A stretch of DNA of 64,000 nucleotides from Haloprofundus salinisoli (GCF_020097815.1 NZ_CP083663.1:1860001-1924000); one strand, 5' to 3'; shown: positions 25,329 to 33,738, counted from the stretch's first letter. Numbers and translations are program-made. Notes: a model not told the origin generated them from the letters alone.

Positions 25329-25712
25329 ATGTTCGAGTGGCTCTTCCCGGAGTGGTCAAACCCCCTCGGTCTGACGGCGTTCGTCGGCCTGCGAATCCTC
25401 TTCAACGTCGCGCTGACCGCCCTCGCGGCGAGCGCCGTCGGCCGGAGAGCCCCGCTCACCGCGGCGATGGCGGCCGGGACTTTGCTCTCCGCGACGATGG
25501 TGATTCTCCTGCTTCGACGGGGTACGCTCGGGTACACTGCGTCGTTCGTCGAATTCGGGATCCAACTCGCGATAGTCGTCCTCGCGGCGTACGTCGCCTA
25601 CGGCGACCACTCGATGAAGCGGCGAGTGGCCACCGCGACCACTCTCGTCGGCGCGCTCACGCTCCTGCTGTTCACCGTCCCCATCTACGGCGAGGCGTTC
25701 GTCGCGCCGTGA
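25329..25712 (+). CDS. Four-helix membrane protein of unknown function
   Basis: A 127-residue hydrophobic protein with helices at about 14-36, 43-63, 71-91 and 101-121 and short charged loops (GRRAP, RRG, HSMKRR). No family is recognised. The ATG at 25329 lies behind a good TATA box. It stands alone, and the loop charges suggest both ends face outside or that the topology is even-numbered. Confidence 0.68.
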   Translation: MFEWLFPEWSNPLGLTAFVGLRILFNVALTALAASAVGRRAPLTAAMAAGTLLSATMVILLLRRGTLGYTASFVEFGIQLAIVVLAAYVAYGDHSMKRRVATATTLVGALTLLLFTVPIYGEAFVAP

Positions 25713-25795
25713 GACGACCAGCCACATGAGCCCAGATATCGGCCCCGCTGTCCGCTATTGACGGGCTTTTATCGCTCGCACCGAAACGACCGCCC

Positions 25796-27043
25796 ATGGC
25801 AGACCGGTTTCTCGAAACGGACGACTTGCTGGAGGCCGTCGCCGAGGCGGAGTTCGACCGCCCCCCGGCCGTCGTCGCCAACGCGCACATCACGGGGCTG
25901 AGCGTCGCGCGGGCGCTCGACGCCCACGGTGTTCCAGTCATCGCACTCGACCGCTCCGGCGACGGCGTCGCGCCGCCCTCCGACGCCGTCGACTTCGCCG
26001 GGCGCGTCACCTACCCGCTGGACGACAGAGAGGGGTTCAAGAGAGACGTCGAAGCGCTCGCCGACGCCGCCGGCACCGACCTCGTCGCGTTCGGGTGCAT
26101 GGACGAGTGGGTCCACGCGTTCGCCCGGACCGAGCCCGAAGGCGTCCGACGCCCCTTCTCGGATAAGAAGGGAATCGACGCCGTGTTGAACAAGTCGTCG
26201 CTCTACCGCCTCGCCGAGGAGCTAGCGGTCCCGTACCCCGAGACGTATCGGCTCTCCGAGGACGACCCCGACGCCGCCGCGGAGGCGCTCGGCTTCCCGT
26301 TCGTGCTCAAACCCACGCTGAAGCGCGAGGGCGAGGAGGCGCTGGGGACCAACGTTTTGGAAGTCGGCGACCGCGAGGAGCTGTACGAGACGCTCGAAGC
26401 CGCCGACGCGGCCGACGTCGAACTCCTGGCGCAGGAGAAGGTGAACATCGCGCAGGGCCACGACACGTCGCTCGCGTCGTACATCTCGCCCGACGGCGAG
26501 ACGCTGTCAGTCGTCGGCAACGCTCGCGTTCGCTACCCGCTGGCGTTCGGGACGTCCTGCGTAGTCGAAACGACCGACCGGCCAGAAATCCGCGACCGCG
26601 CGCTGTCCGTGCTGGAGCGAACCGGCTACTACGGCATCAGCGAGTCCGAGTTCGTCTACGACATCGACCGAGAGGAGTACGTTCTCCTCGACATCAACAC
26701 GCGCCCGTGGAAGTGGATCTCCATGCCCGTCGCCGCCGGGGCGAACCTCCCCTTGGCCGCGTACTCGTCCGTCGTCGACGGCGTGCAGTACGACGTCGCG
26801 GACGCCGCCCAGTCGGTCGACGACGCGCGCTGGGTTTACCTCCGCGATTACCTGACCCTGCTCTCGACGGACGACTCCTTCCGCGACGTGCTGTCGAGCG
26901 ACGACTGGACGGCGCTCGCCTCGGGGTCGTTCGAGTCGTCCGGGTCGCTGACGACGGGCGTCTACCGGCCGTCGGACCCGAACCCGACAGCCAAACTCCT
27001 CGAAACCGAGTTCAGCCGCCGCGGCTACTACTGCTCCTGCTGA
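25796..27043 (+). CDS. ATP-grasp family carboxylate-amine ligase-like protein
   Basis: A 415-residue ATP-grasp enzyme. An N-terminal Rossmann-like part (GLSVARALDAHGVPV) is followed by the ATP-grasp core (FPFVLKPTLKRE, about 165-176) and the metal-binding segment EFVYD...LLDINTRPWKW near 290-305. Such enzymes join a carboxylate to an amine through an acyl-phosphate. The substrate is unknown. The protein ends in the unusual sequence YYCSC, two cysteines at the extreme C-terminus. The next gene is an HTH protein about 130 nt away, but cotranscription is unlikely given a hairpin and T-run between them. Confidence 0.8.
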   Translation: MADRFLETDDLLEAVAEAEFDRPPAVVANAHITGLSVARALDAHGVPVIALDRSGDGVAPPSDAVDFAGRVTYPLDDREGFKRDVEALADAAGTDLVAFGCMDEWVHAFARTEPEGVRRPFSDKKGIDAVLNKSSLYRLAEELAVPYPETYRLSEDDPDAAAEALGFPFVLKPTLKREGEEALGTNVLEVGDREELYETLEAADAADVELLAQEKVNIAQGHDTSLASYISPDGETLSVVGNARVRYPLAFGTSCVVETTDRPEIRDRALSVLERTGYYGISESEFVYDIDREEYVLLDINTRPWKWISMPVAAGANLPLAAYSSVVDGVQYDVADAAQSVDDARWVYLRDYLTLLSTDDSFRDVLSSDDWTALASGSFESSGSLTTGVYRPSDPNPTAKLLETEFSRRGYYCSC

Positions 27044-27103
27044 GACGCGACCCGGTCTTCACGCGCCGCAGGCGCGCGGCGAGGAAGTGATAGAACTGTC
27101 ACG

Positions 27104-27125
27104 TGCGCGCGTTCGCGCGATTTTT
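27104..27125 (+). terminator. GC hairpin with UUCG loop and T-run after the ATP-grasp gene
   Basis: CGCG-TTCG-CGCG within a longer GC palindrome is followed by TTTTT at 27121-27125. It looks like a bacterial-type terminator and lies 60 nt past the ATP-grasp stop. It could also be part of the upstream region of the HTH gene. Confidence 0.4.
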
Positions 27126-27175
27126 CGGCGGCAACACGCAAGCCATTTCAACTCAGTATGCTGTTTGTTCGATGT

Positions 27176-27463
27176 ATGGCCGAGACTGAGGCTCGAAACA
27201 GCGTCGACCAGCTCGTCGAACTGCTCAACGACCGCCTGAAGCAATCCGAGTGGGAAATTCTCGTCGCGCTCGCCGAGGCGGACGGCCCGCTCACCGAAGA
27301 CGAACTCGCCGAAGCGACCGGCTACACCGAACGCACCGTCTCCAAACGCGCCGACACGCTCGAAGAGCATGTCCACGGCGGCACGCTCGTCCAGCGCGAC
27401 GACGACGGCAACCCGTACCTCCACCCGCAGTTCGCGGCCGCGGTTCGGCAGTACGAGTCGTAG
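27176..27463 (+). CDS. Small winged-helix DNA-binding protein
   Basis: A 95-residue protein made of one winged helix-turn-helix domain. The recognition region reads LTEDELAEATGYTERTVSKRADTLEEH, and a GGTLVQRDDDGNPYLHP wing follows. It resembles short MarR- or TrmB-like HTH regulators of haloarchaea. The ATG at 27176 fits the domain start better than 27158. Its neighbours are an ATP-grasp gene and an LLM monooxygenase gene 86 nt downstream, which it may control. Confidence 0.75.
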   Translation: MAETEARNSVDQLVELLNDRLKQSEWEILVALAEADGPLTEDELAEATGYTERTVSKRADTLEEHVHGGTLVQRDDDGNPYLHPQFAAAVRQYES

Positions 27464-27549
27464 TCGGTTTTCGCCCTTCGTCGCCGCTACCCCACGTGAG
27501 CCGCCGGTATCGCCCACCTATTACTACCTCCCTCCCTTGCTCTCCGCCA

Positions 27550-28905
27550 ATGACCGAGCGGATGCATCTCAACCTCTTTACGATGAACTCGGTGGAGCAC
27601 GTCTCCCCCGGTCGGTGGACCTACCCGGGTGACCAGTCGCACCGCTACACCGACCGCGACTACTGGACCGAGGTCGCCCGAACCGCCGAACGCGGCGGCT
27701 TCGACGCCGTCTTCTTCGCCGACGTACGCGGCATCTACGACGTCTACGGCGGCGACCGGGATTCCGCGATTCGAAACGCCATTCAGACGCCGGCGAACGA
27801 CCCGCAGGCGCTCGTCCCCGCGATGGCCGAAGTCACCGACCATCTCGGGTTCGCCGTCACCCGGTCGACGACGTACACGCATCCGTACCAACTCGCCCGG
27901 GAACTGTCGACGCTCGACCACCTCACCGACGGCCGCATCGCGTTCAACATCGTCACCTCCTACCTCGAAAGCGCCGCCGAGAACCTCGGCCTCGACGAGC
28001 GGATGGACCGCCAGACGCGCTACGACCGCGCCGACGAGTTCATGCGGGTGTGCTACGCGCTCTGGGAGGAGAGTTGGGACGACGACGCCGTGATACAGGA
28101 CCGCGAGCGCGGCATGTACGCCGACCCCGAGAAGGTCCACGCCATCGACTTCGAGGGCGACTTTTTCTCGGTGCCCGGCCCGCACAGCTGCGAACCGTCG
28201 CCGCAGCGGACGCCCGTGCTGTACCAGGCCGGCTCGTCGGACCGCGGCCGCGACTTCGCCGCCGACAACGCCGAGGCGGTGTTCGTCAGCCAACCCACCG
28301 AGGCCGGCACCCGGAGCTACATCGAGGACATGCGCGGACGCGCCGCCGACCGCGGCCGCGACCCCGATTCGCTGCGCTTCTTCCCCGGCATCGTCCCCAT
28401 CGTCGGCGAGACCGAGAGTTTGGCCCGCGAGAAACACGAGAGCTTCCGCGAGCACGTCAGCACCGAGGGGACGCTGACGATGCTCTCGGGCTTTTTGGAC
28501 ATGGACCTCTCGCAACTCGACCCCGACCAGAAGGTCGAACACATCGAGACGGACGCTATTCAGGGCGCGATGAACGCGTTCACGAAGAACGACCCCGACC
28601 GCGAGTGGACCGTCCGCGAGGTCGCGGAGTTCTCCGGACTCGGTTCGACGTCGCCGGTCGTCGTCGGCACGCCCGAACGGGTCGCCGACGAACTGCAGTA
28701 CTGGTTCGAAGAGGTCGGCGTTCACGGCTTCAATATCAAGGAGATTTCGCGCCCCGGCACGCTGAACGACTTCGTGGACCTCGTCGTGCCCGTCCTCCGC
28801 GAACGCGGCCTGCTCCGCGAGGCGTACGAGGGTGAGACGCTCCGCGAGAACGTGCTGGGTGCGGGGCAAAGTCGGCTTCGAGACGACCACCCGGCGAACC
28901 GGTAG
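27550..28905 (+). CDS. NtaA/SnaA/DszA-family flavin-dependent monooxygenase
   Basis: A 451-residue luciferase-like monooxygenase (LLM class) of the NtaA/SnaA/DszA branch, which uses reduced FMN to oxidise substrates such as nitrilotriacetate or sulfones. The N-terminal SPGRWTYPGDQSHRYTD, the LARELSTLDHLTDGRIAFNIVTS core and PVLYQAGSS...GRDFAADNAEAVF are hallmark segments. The substrate here is unknown. F420 use occurs in other LLM branches, but FMN is more likely for this one. The ATG at 27550 is well placed. Confidence 0.9.
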   Translation: MTERMHLNLFTMNSVEHVSPGRWTYPGDQSHRYTDRDYWTEVARTAERGGFDAVFFADVRGIYDVYGGDRDSAIRNAIQTPANDPQALVPAMAEVTDHLGFAVTRSTTYTHPYQLARELSTLDHLTDGRIAFNIVTSYLESAAENLGLDERMDRQTRYDRADEFMRVCYALWEESWDDDAVIQDRERGMYADPEKVHAIDFEGDFFSVPGPHSCEPSPQRTPVLYQAGSSDRGRDFAADNAEAVFVSQPTEAGTRSYIEDMRGRAADRGRDPDSLRFFPGIVPIVGETESLAREKHESFREHVSTEGTLTMLSGFLDMDLSQLDPDQKVEHIETDAIQGAMNAFTKNDPDREWTVREVAEFSGLGSTSPVVVGTPERVADELQYWFEEVGVHGFNIKEISRPGTLNDFVDLVVPVLRERGLLREAYEGETLRENVLGAGQSRLRDDHPANR

Positions 28906-28971
28906 CAGGAAACCCAACCTCCCGCGCCGGTTGCGATGGGATTTTGTCGTCTGCGTGACCCGTAGCGAGTA

Positions 28972-30831
28972 GTGACCGACGCAAACACGTCATTTCAGGC
29001 TCTCGCTGACCAGGTCAAACGCCCGATACAGCGGGTGTTCGACGAGTACGGCAGACCGGAGTTGCGGTGGCTGACCCTCGGCGTCCTGACGAGTTTCCTC
29101 TCCCGCGCGGCGAACCTCGTCCCGCCCCTCCTCCTCGGCGTCACGCTGAACGCCGTCGAGAGCGGTCCCGGCGCGTACAGTCTCCCGCTCGTCCCCGACG
29201 CGTGGCTTCCCTCGACCGTACCTGAGCAACTGACGCTCTCGATAACGCTCATCGCCGCTTCGTTCGTCGTCGCCGCGGTGGCCTCGTGGGGGCGGACGGT
29301 GACGCTGAACCTGTTCGCGCACCGCATCGAACATTTCCTCCGTATCGACACCTACGAGCGGATGCAATCGCTCGACATGGCTTTCTTCGACGACAAACAG
29401 ACCGGCGAGATAATGTCGGTGCTGAACAACGACGTGAACAACCTGGAGGTGTTCTTCGACAACGCGCTGGAGAGCACTATCCGCCTCGTCGTGATGGTCG
29501 TCGGAATCGCGGCCGTGCTGTTCTACCTCAACTGGCAACTCGCCGTCGTCACGCTCGTGTTCGTCCCGCTGCTCGCGGGCTTCACCTACTGGTTCATGAC
29601 TCGCGTCGAACCCGTCTACGCCGCCGTCCGGTCGAGCATCGGCGGCCTCAACACGCGGTTGGAGAACAACCTCTCGGGCATCGACCTCATCAAGACGACG
29701 GCGACCGAGCGCTACGAGGCCGAACGCGTCCGCGGCGCCTCTCAGGAGTACTTCGACCAGATCATGACGGTCATCAAACTCTCGGGCATCTACCAGCCGG
29801 GGATGCAGTTCATCGGCGGGATGACGTTTCTGACGACGTTCGCCGTCGGCGGCTACTGGCTAATCGTCGGCACGCCGCCGCTTTTGACCGGTGCGCTGCA
29901 GGTCGGGACGTTCGTCACGTTCGTCACGCTCGCTCGGGAGTTGGTCGCCCCCGTCAGCGAATCGGGCCGCATCGTCGAGTGGTACGAGAACGCGCTCGCG
30001 TCGACGCGGCGGATCTACGCGCTCCGCGACATGCCCGCGAGCATCGACGACCCGGACGACCCCGTTTCGCTCGACGACGTCTCGGGCCGCGTCGAGTACG
30101 ACTCGGTCTCGTTTTCGTACAGCGACGACGAACAGGTGCTCTCGGACGTGAGCTTCGCCGTCGAACCGGGTGAGACGCTGGCGCTCGTGGGGCCGACGGG
30201 GGCCGGGAAATCGACGATTCTGAAACTGCTTCCCCGGCTGTACGATGTCGACGACGGCTCCGTTCGCGTCGACGGCGTCGACGTGCGCGACGCCTCGCTC
30301 TCGGAGTTGCGCGGCGCGGTCGGCTACGTCGGCCAGGAGACGTTCCTCTTCGACGGCACCGTCGCCGAGAACCTCCGGTACGGGGCGTTCGACGCGACAG
30401 AGGAGGAGATGGTCGAGGCCGCGAAAATTGCGGAGGCTCACGAGTTCATCGAGGAGCTTCCGGAGGGGTACGACACGCGAATCGGCGAACGGGGCGTGAA
30501 ACTCTCCGGCGGTCAACGTCAACGGCTCTCCATCGCGCGGACGGCCTTGGCGGACGCGCCGATTCTCATCCTCGACGAAGCGACGTCGGCGGTCGACACC
30601 GAGACCGAACGCCGCATCCAGCGCGGGCTGGAGCGACTCACCGAGGACCGGACGACGCTCGTCATCGCCCACCGCCTCTCGACGGTGACGAACGCCGACG
30701 AGATTCTCGTGCTCGACGACGGCCGGATCGAAGAGCGCGGGTCTCACAGTGAACTCTACGCCACCGACGGCGAGTACGCCTCGCTGTGGGCCGCACAGGC
30801 GGCGGTCTCGATGGGGTCACGAGACGACTAA
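28972..30831 (+). CDS. ABC exporter, fused membrane and ATPase domains
   Basis: A 619-residue type IV ABC half-transporter. Six hydrophobic helices (about 35-330) are followed by the nucleotide-binding domain with Walker A GPTGAGKS (about 407-414), signature LSGGQRQR (about 510) and Walker B ILILDEATSA (about 530). Two copies would form an exporter of lipid, peptide or drug; the substrate is unknown. It starts with GTG at 28972. It is alone on its strand, with the candidate RNA gene downstream. Confidence 0.92.
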   Translation: MTDANTSFQALADQVKRPIQRVFDEYGRPELRWLTLGVLTSFLSRAANLVPPLLLGVTLNAVESGPGAYSLPLVPDAWLPSTVPEQLTLSITLIAASFVVAAVASWGRTVTLNLFAHRIEHFLRIDTYERMQSLDMAFFDDKQTGEIMSVLNNDVNNLEVFFDNALESTIRLVVMVVGIAAVLFYLNWQLAVVTLVFVPLLAGFTYWFMTRVEPVYAAVRSSIGGLNTRLENNLSGIDLIKTTATERYEAERVRGASQEYFDQIMTVIKLSGIYQPGMQFIGGMTFLTTFAVGGYWLIVGTPPLLTGALQVGTFVTFVTLARELVAPVSESGRIVEWYENALASTRRIYALRDMPASIDDPDDPVSLDDVSGRVEYDSVSFSYSDDEQVLSDVSFAVEPGETLALVGPTGAGKSTILKLLPRLYDVDDGSVRVDGVDVRDASLSELRGAVGYVGQETFLFDGTVAENLRYGAFDATEEEMVEAAKIAEAHEFIEELPEGYDTRIGERGVKLSGGQRQRLSIARTALADAPILILDEATSAVDTETERRIQRGLERLTEDRTTLVIAHRLSTVTNADEILVLDDGRIEERGSHSELYATDGEYASLWAAQAAVSMGSRDD

Positions 30832-30936
30832 ACCCTACGGCCTCAGCGCAAACGACACCGCGTACACGGCCGCGCCTCGACGACTCTCTAACTGACCAAC
30901 CAGTAATGCCCCCCGCCGTCTGCCGTCTGCGCCACG

Positions 30937-30943
30937 CTTAAGT
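30937..30943 (+). promoter_or_regulatory. TATA box of the candidate structured RNA
   Basis: CTTAAGT is centred at about 30940. The expected transcription start 25-27 nt downstream falls at 30965-30968, exactly where the first hairpin begins. Confidence 0.45.
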
Positions 30944-30965
30944 AGACGGGGAGTCTGTGTTCAGG

Positions 30966-31075
30966 TGACGCTTCGCTTTGGAGGGCCGAAGCGTCAGCGG
31001 GGACCAATTCAGGGCGGCAAACGCTGTACCCTTGCTTTTCTCACGGGTGCGGCGTTTACCCCTTTCGCTGAAACA
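30966..31075 (+). ncRNA. Candidate structured non-coding RNA with two strong hairpins
   Basis: The 350-base gap after the ABC exporter has no good open frame. Hairpin 1 pairs TGACGCTTCG (30966-30975) perfectly with CGAAGCGTCA (30987-30996) around an 11-nt loop. Hairpin 2 pairs AAACGCTGTACCC (31019-31031) with GGGTGCGGCGTTT (31045-31057), 13 pairs including two G-U wobbles, around a 13-nt loop. The wobbles are allowed in RNA made from the plus strand. A TATA box sits 25 nt before hairpin 1. I do not recognise SRP RNA, RNase P RNA or a clear C/D or H/ACA guide. The 3' end is arbitrary. It could instead be a 3'-UTR structure of the exporter or of the gene on the other strand. Confidence 0.45.
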
Positions 31076-31181
31076 ACGACCGACGAGCGATAGCCGGCGC
31101 TCGAGACGTACACGCGCTCGGACAATCAGTACTTCACGCTACGCTTTCGGCAGTTTGCGCGACCACCGCAGAATTCGACCG

Positions 31182-31376
31182 TTACGACTCCGTCGGCGGA
31201 TTCCGAGCGAGCGCCTCGAACATCGCCGCCGACGCGACGGCCGTGCCGGCGCCGCCGGCCAGAGAGAGCGGAACGACCGTCAGCGCTCCGAGCGCCCCGC
31301 CGCCGAAGAGCGCGATACCCATGACGAACAGTATCAGGTCGAACCGCGACGGGATCTTCGAAGTGAGGTCGCTCAT
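31182..31376 (-). CDS. Small two-helix membrane protein
   Basis: A 64-residue protein with helices at about 13-34 and 37-57 and a basic N-terminus (KIPSRFD). No family is recognised; similar tiny membrane proteins are common in haloarchaea. The ATG at 31376 has AT-rich promoter-like sequence upstream (TCTAATTA). It lies between the candidate RNA and tRNA-Leu, on the tRNA strand. Confidence 0.6.
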   Translation of the reverse strand: MSDLTSKIPSRFDLILFVMGIALFGGGALGALTVVPLSLAGGAGTAVASAAMFEALARNPPTES

Positions 31377-31499
31377 GGCTCTAATTAGATGTTATTAGCC
31401 AACCTTGTGTAAGTTGGGGTCAGTCGGATCGTTGGCGAATCGGCGAGCCGTCTCGACTCGGAGAGCCGCCGCTCGCGGAGTCGGCGCGGCGAAAATCGA

Positions 31500-31584
31500 T
31501 GCGAGGGACGAGATTTGAACTCGCGAATCCCTACGGAAGCGGGTCTTAAGCCCGCCGCTTTTGGCCTAGCTCAGCCACCCTCGC
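31500..31584 (-). tRNA. tRNA-Leu (anticodon UAA)
   Basis: On the minus strand the sequence folds as a class II tRNA. The acceptor stem is GCGAGGG (5') with CCCTCGC (3') and discriminator A, the anticodon loop is CTTAAGA giving UAA, there is a long variable arm, and the T-loop segment is GTTCAAATC. CCA is not encoded. No intron is seen. A run of T (31494-31497 on the minus strand) follows the 3' end and probably ends transcription. Confidence 0.95.
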
Positions 31585-31679
31585 GCACACTGTCGTACTG
31601 GCGTCCCCCGCAAGTCGGTTTCGGTACGCAGTCGCGCACCGACGGCGAGGAGCCGCCTCTAACCACAAAAACAGTTTCG

Positions 31680-31791
31680 GTGTCCGAGACCGCGTATCCC
31701 CGACCGTGTCTCCGGCTTCGAGGCGCACACAATGCCCTCGCAGAACCCGCGGTTCGTCACCGAAAACGGGACCGTCTCGTTGGGCGAGTAG
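31680..31791 (+). pseudogene. Possible small frameshifted gene (about 36 aa if one C is removed)
   Basis: From the GTG at 31680 the frame reads MSETAYP, then a CCCC run (31698-31701) shifts it. In the next frame the sequence continues DRVSGFEAHT-MPSQNPRFVT-ENGTVSLGE and ends in TAG (789-791 of that line), with typical haloarchaeal codon choice throughout. Removing one C would join both into a 36-residue protein. It may be a decayed gene, a sequencing error, or chance; the second frame also has its own ATG giving 19 residues. Nothing else is seen in the 31585-31866 gap. Confidence 0.35.
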
Positions 31792-31866
31792 CGACCGGTC
31801 GCACCGGGCTCCGGCCGTCGCGGCCGTCTCGGCCGTTCAGGTCTGGTCTGCGCATTCGACCGACGT

Positions 31867-32202
31867 TCACCAGTCGACGCTCAGCGTCCCGTCGCCGTGG
31901 GGGTTCGGCGCAATCTCCTCGTCGGTGCGACGATCGATGACGTGGATGACGCCCTCGCCTTTCTTCGCTGGGCAGACCTCGGCGGCCCGAACGTTCTCGT
32001 CGAGTTCGTCCTCGCCGATGTAGTACGACTTCGCCTTCGCCAGACCGGAGGCGAGGTCCATCTCCCAGTTGTCGGCCACCTCCGCGCAGCGCCCGGCTCC
32101 GAAGCACTTGTTCGCCTCGAAGATTATCTTGTACGGTTTCTCCGCCACGGGGGGACCCTCGCCACCGAACTCGCTCGGCTTCTTGACGCCGTCGTCGCTC
32201 AT
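31867..32202 (-). CDS. Ferredoxin, probably [3Fe-4S] type
   Basis: A 111-residue electron carrier. Cluster ligands appear to be Cys33, Cys39 (C-F-G-A-G-R-C) and Cys77 (VCPAK). Only three cysteines fall in the motif, which points to a [3Fe-4S] cluster as in short bacterial-type ferredoxins. It is not the plant-type [2Fe-2S] halobacterial ferredoxin. It lies downstream of the siroheme decarboxylase and GNAT genes on the same strand and might serve heme synthesis or another redox enzyme. Confidence 0.8.
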   Translation of the reverse strand: MSDDGVKKPSEFGGEGPPVAEKPYKIIFEANKCFGAGRCAEVADNWEMDLASGLAKAKSYYIGEDELDENVRAAEVCPAKKGEGVIHVIDRRTDEEIAPNPHGDGTLSVDW

Positions 32203-32254
32203 CGAGAACAGATAGCGGCAGGTCGAACTTTCGTCTGTCGGTCCCGCGCCGAGC

Positions 32255-32698
32255 TCACGTCACCGATTTTCGCATCTCGACGTGCGGAATCCCCGCCTCC
32301 TCGAACACGTCGCTCGTCGTCTCGTAGCCGAGGTCGCGGTAGAACGTCTCGACGTGGGTCTGTGCGTGCAGTCGCAGTTCCTCGAACCCCGCTTCGCGGG
32401 CGGCGCGCTCTGCGGCCGCGACGAGTCGCGTGCCCCACTCGTCGCCGCGTCTCGGTTCGAGCACCGCGACGCGTTCGAGTTTGCCGACTCCATCGTCGAC
32501 GCGGCGGAGGCGCGCCACGCCGACTGCCGTCTCGCCGTCGTAGGCGACGAAATGCAGCGCCTCGTCGTCGTGCTCGTCCCACTCCAGTTCCTCGGGGACG
32601 TCCTGTTCGTCGACGAACACCGCCTCGCGGACGGCGAAGGCGTCCGCGCGTTCCGCCTCGTTCTCGACCGGTTTCACCCGCTCGTCCGCGTCCGTCAT
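32255..32698 (-). CDS. GNAT-family N-acetyltransferase coupled to ahbAB
   Basis: A 147-residue GNAT enzyme with an ElaA-like layout: AFAVREAVFVDEQDVPEELEWDEHD near the N-terminus, KLERVAVLEPRRGDEWGTRLV as the acetyl-CoA segment, and FYRDLGY near the C-terminus. The substrate is unknown. Its ATG overlaps the stop of the siroheme decarboxylase gene by 4 nt, so translation is coupled. Confidence 0.85.
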   Translation of the reverse strand: MTDADERVKPVENEAERADAFAVREAVFVDEQDVPEELEWDEHDDEALHFVAYDGETAVGVARLRRVDDGVGKLERVAVLEPRRGDEWGTRLVAAAERAAREAGFEELRLHAQTHVETFYRDLGYETTSDVFEEAGIPHVEMRKSVT

Positions 32699-33738
32699 CG
32701 GTCGCCGCCGACCAGTTCGTCGTACTGCGCGCCGGTCTGCTTCAGCGTCTCCGTCGAGTAGAGGCGCTCGTGGTCGAACGGCAGGTGTTCGGCGGCCAGT
32801 TCGTCTATCTTCTCGTCGACGACGTCTGCATCGCGGCCGTGAATCATCGTGAAGAGGCTGTACGGCCAGTCCTGTTCGGGACGGCGCGGGCGGTGATAAC
32901 AGAGCGTCACGTACGGGAGCGACCCGACGCGTTCCCCGCGGGCGTCGAGTTCGTCGTCGGGGACGTCCCAGACGACCATGCAGTTGTTCCGAAACCCGGT
33001 GACGACGTGGTTGACGACGCAGCCGATGCGCTTGATACAGCCGTCGTCGAGCAGTCGTCGAACCGCCGCGAGCACGTCGTCGACGTCGGCGTCGATGGCG
33101 TCGGACACGTCGGTGTACGGTGTCGCCGACAGCGGGAAGCCGTCCTGAATTTCGAGGAGCAGGTCCGCTTCCAGCGCGGAGAGCCCGCCCGTCGCCTCCT
33201 CGCTGATGCGCGTCGCGCTCACCTCCGTCTTGACCAGCGTCTCCCGCGCGAACCGGTCGTCGTTGACGACGGGAAACTCCAGGTCGATGTAGTAGTCGGT
33301 GAGCATCGGGAGGTTCAGTACCTCACGGCCGGTTCGCTCCTCGATTTCGGCGAGAATCCGGTCGCGCGTCTGCCGCGACCCCGCGGTGACGACGAACCAC
33401 ATGTTCCACTCGTGGTCGCGGCGGTAGTTGTGGTTCACCTGTCGGTAGCCGTTGATGACCTCTGCGACCTCGTCGAACCGCTCCTCGGGCGCTTTCACCG
33501 CCGCGAGCGTCGAACTCCCGATAACTGGCGGGTTGAGCACCGCGCCGAACCGTCGAAAGATGCCTCGCTCGCGGAGCCGTTCGACCCGCGCGAGCGCGTC
33601 GCCTTCGGAGATGCCGAGCGCCTCGCCGACGACGCGAAACGGTCGTTCGACGACGGGGAACTCGCTTTGGTACTCGTCGACGAGCGCGGCGTCGACGGCG
33701 TCGAGGTCGGTACGCCAGTCGGCGTCTACGGGACCCAT
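32695..33738 (-). CDS. ahbAB: Siroheme decarboxylase, fused AhbA-AhbB
   Basis: A 347-residue protein with two AsnC-like halves (about 8-160 and 180-340). Each half has a degenerate helix-turn-helix followed by a RAM-like domain. The halves match the two subunits AhbA and AhbB, which decarboxylate siroheme to 12,18-didecarboxysiroheme in the alternative heme pathway of archaea and sulfate reducers. The YRRDHEWNMWFVV and YHRPRRPEQDWPYSLFTMIHG segments carry the conserved active-site residues. It is often mis-annotated as an Lrp regulator. ahbC and ahbD are not in the window. Confidence 0.85.
   Translation of the reverse strand: MGPVDADWRTDLDAVDAALVDEYQSEFPVVERPFRVVGEALGISEGDALARVERLRERGIFRRFGAVLNPPVIGSSTLAAVKAPEERFDEVAEVINGYRQVNHNYRRDHEWNMWFVVTAGSRQTRDRILAEIEERTGREVLNLPMLTDYYIDLEFPVVNDDRFARETLVKTEVSATRISEEATGGLSALEADLLLEIQDGFPLSATPYTDVSDAIDADVDDVLAAVRRLLDDGCIKRIGCVVNHVVTGFRNNCMVVWDVPDDELDARGERVGSLPYVTLCYHRPRRPEQDWPYSLFTMIHGRDADVVDEKIDELAAEHLPFDHERLYSTETLKQTGAQYDELVGGDR

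Noticed and set aside
30966-31057. SRP RNA, RNase P RNA or tRNA-like gene at the two hairpins
   Set aside because: The conserved SRP helix 8 and RNase P core sequences are not recognisable and the region is too short. I kept it only as an unclassified structured RNA.
30966-31075. H/ACA guide RNA
   Set aside because: An ACA lies after stem 2, but no kink-turn or clear pseudouridylation pocket could be found.
32695-33738. Lrp/AsnC transcription regulator
   Set aside because: Two AsnC-like halves in one chain with the conserved decarboxylase segments fit siroheme decarboxylase better.
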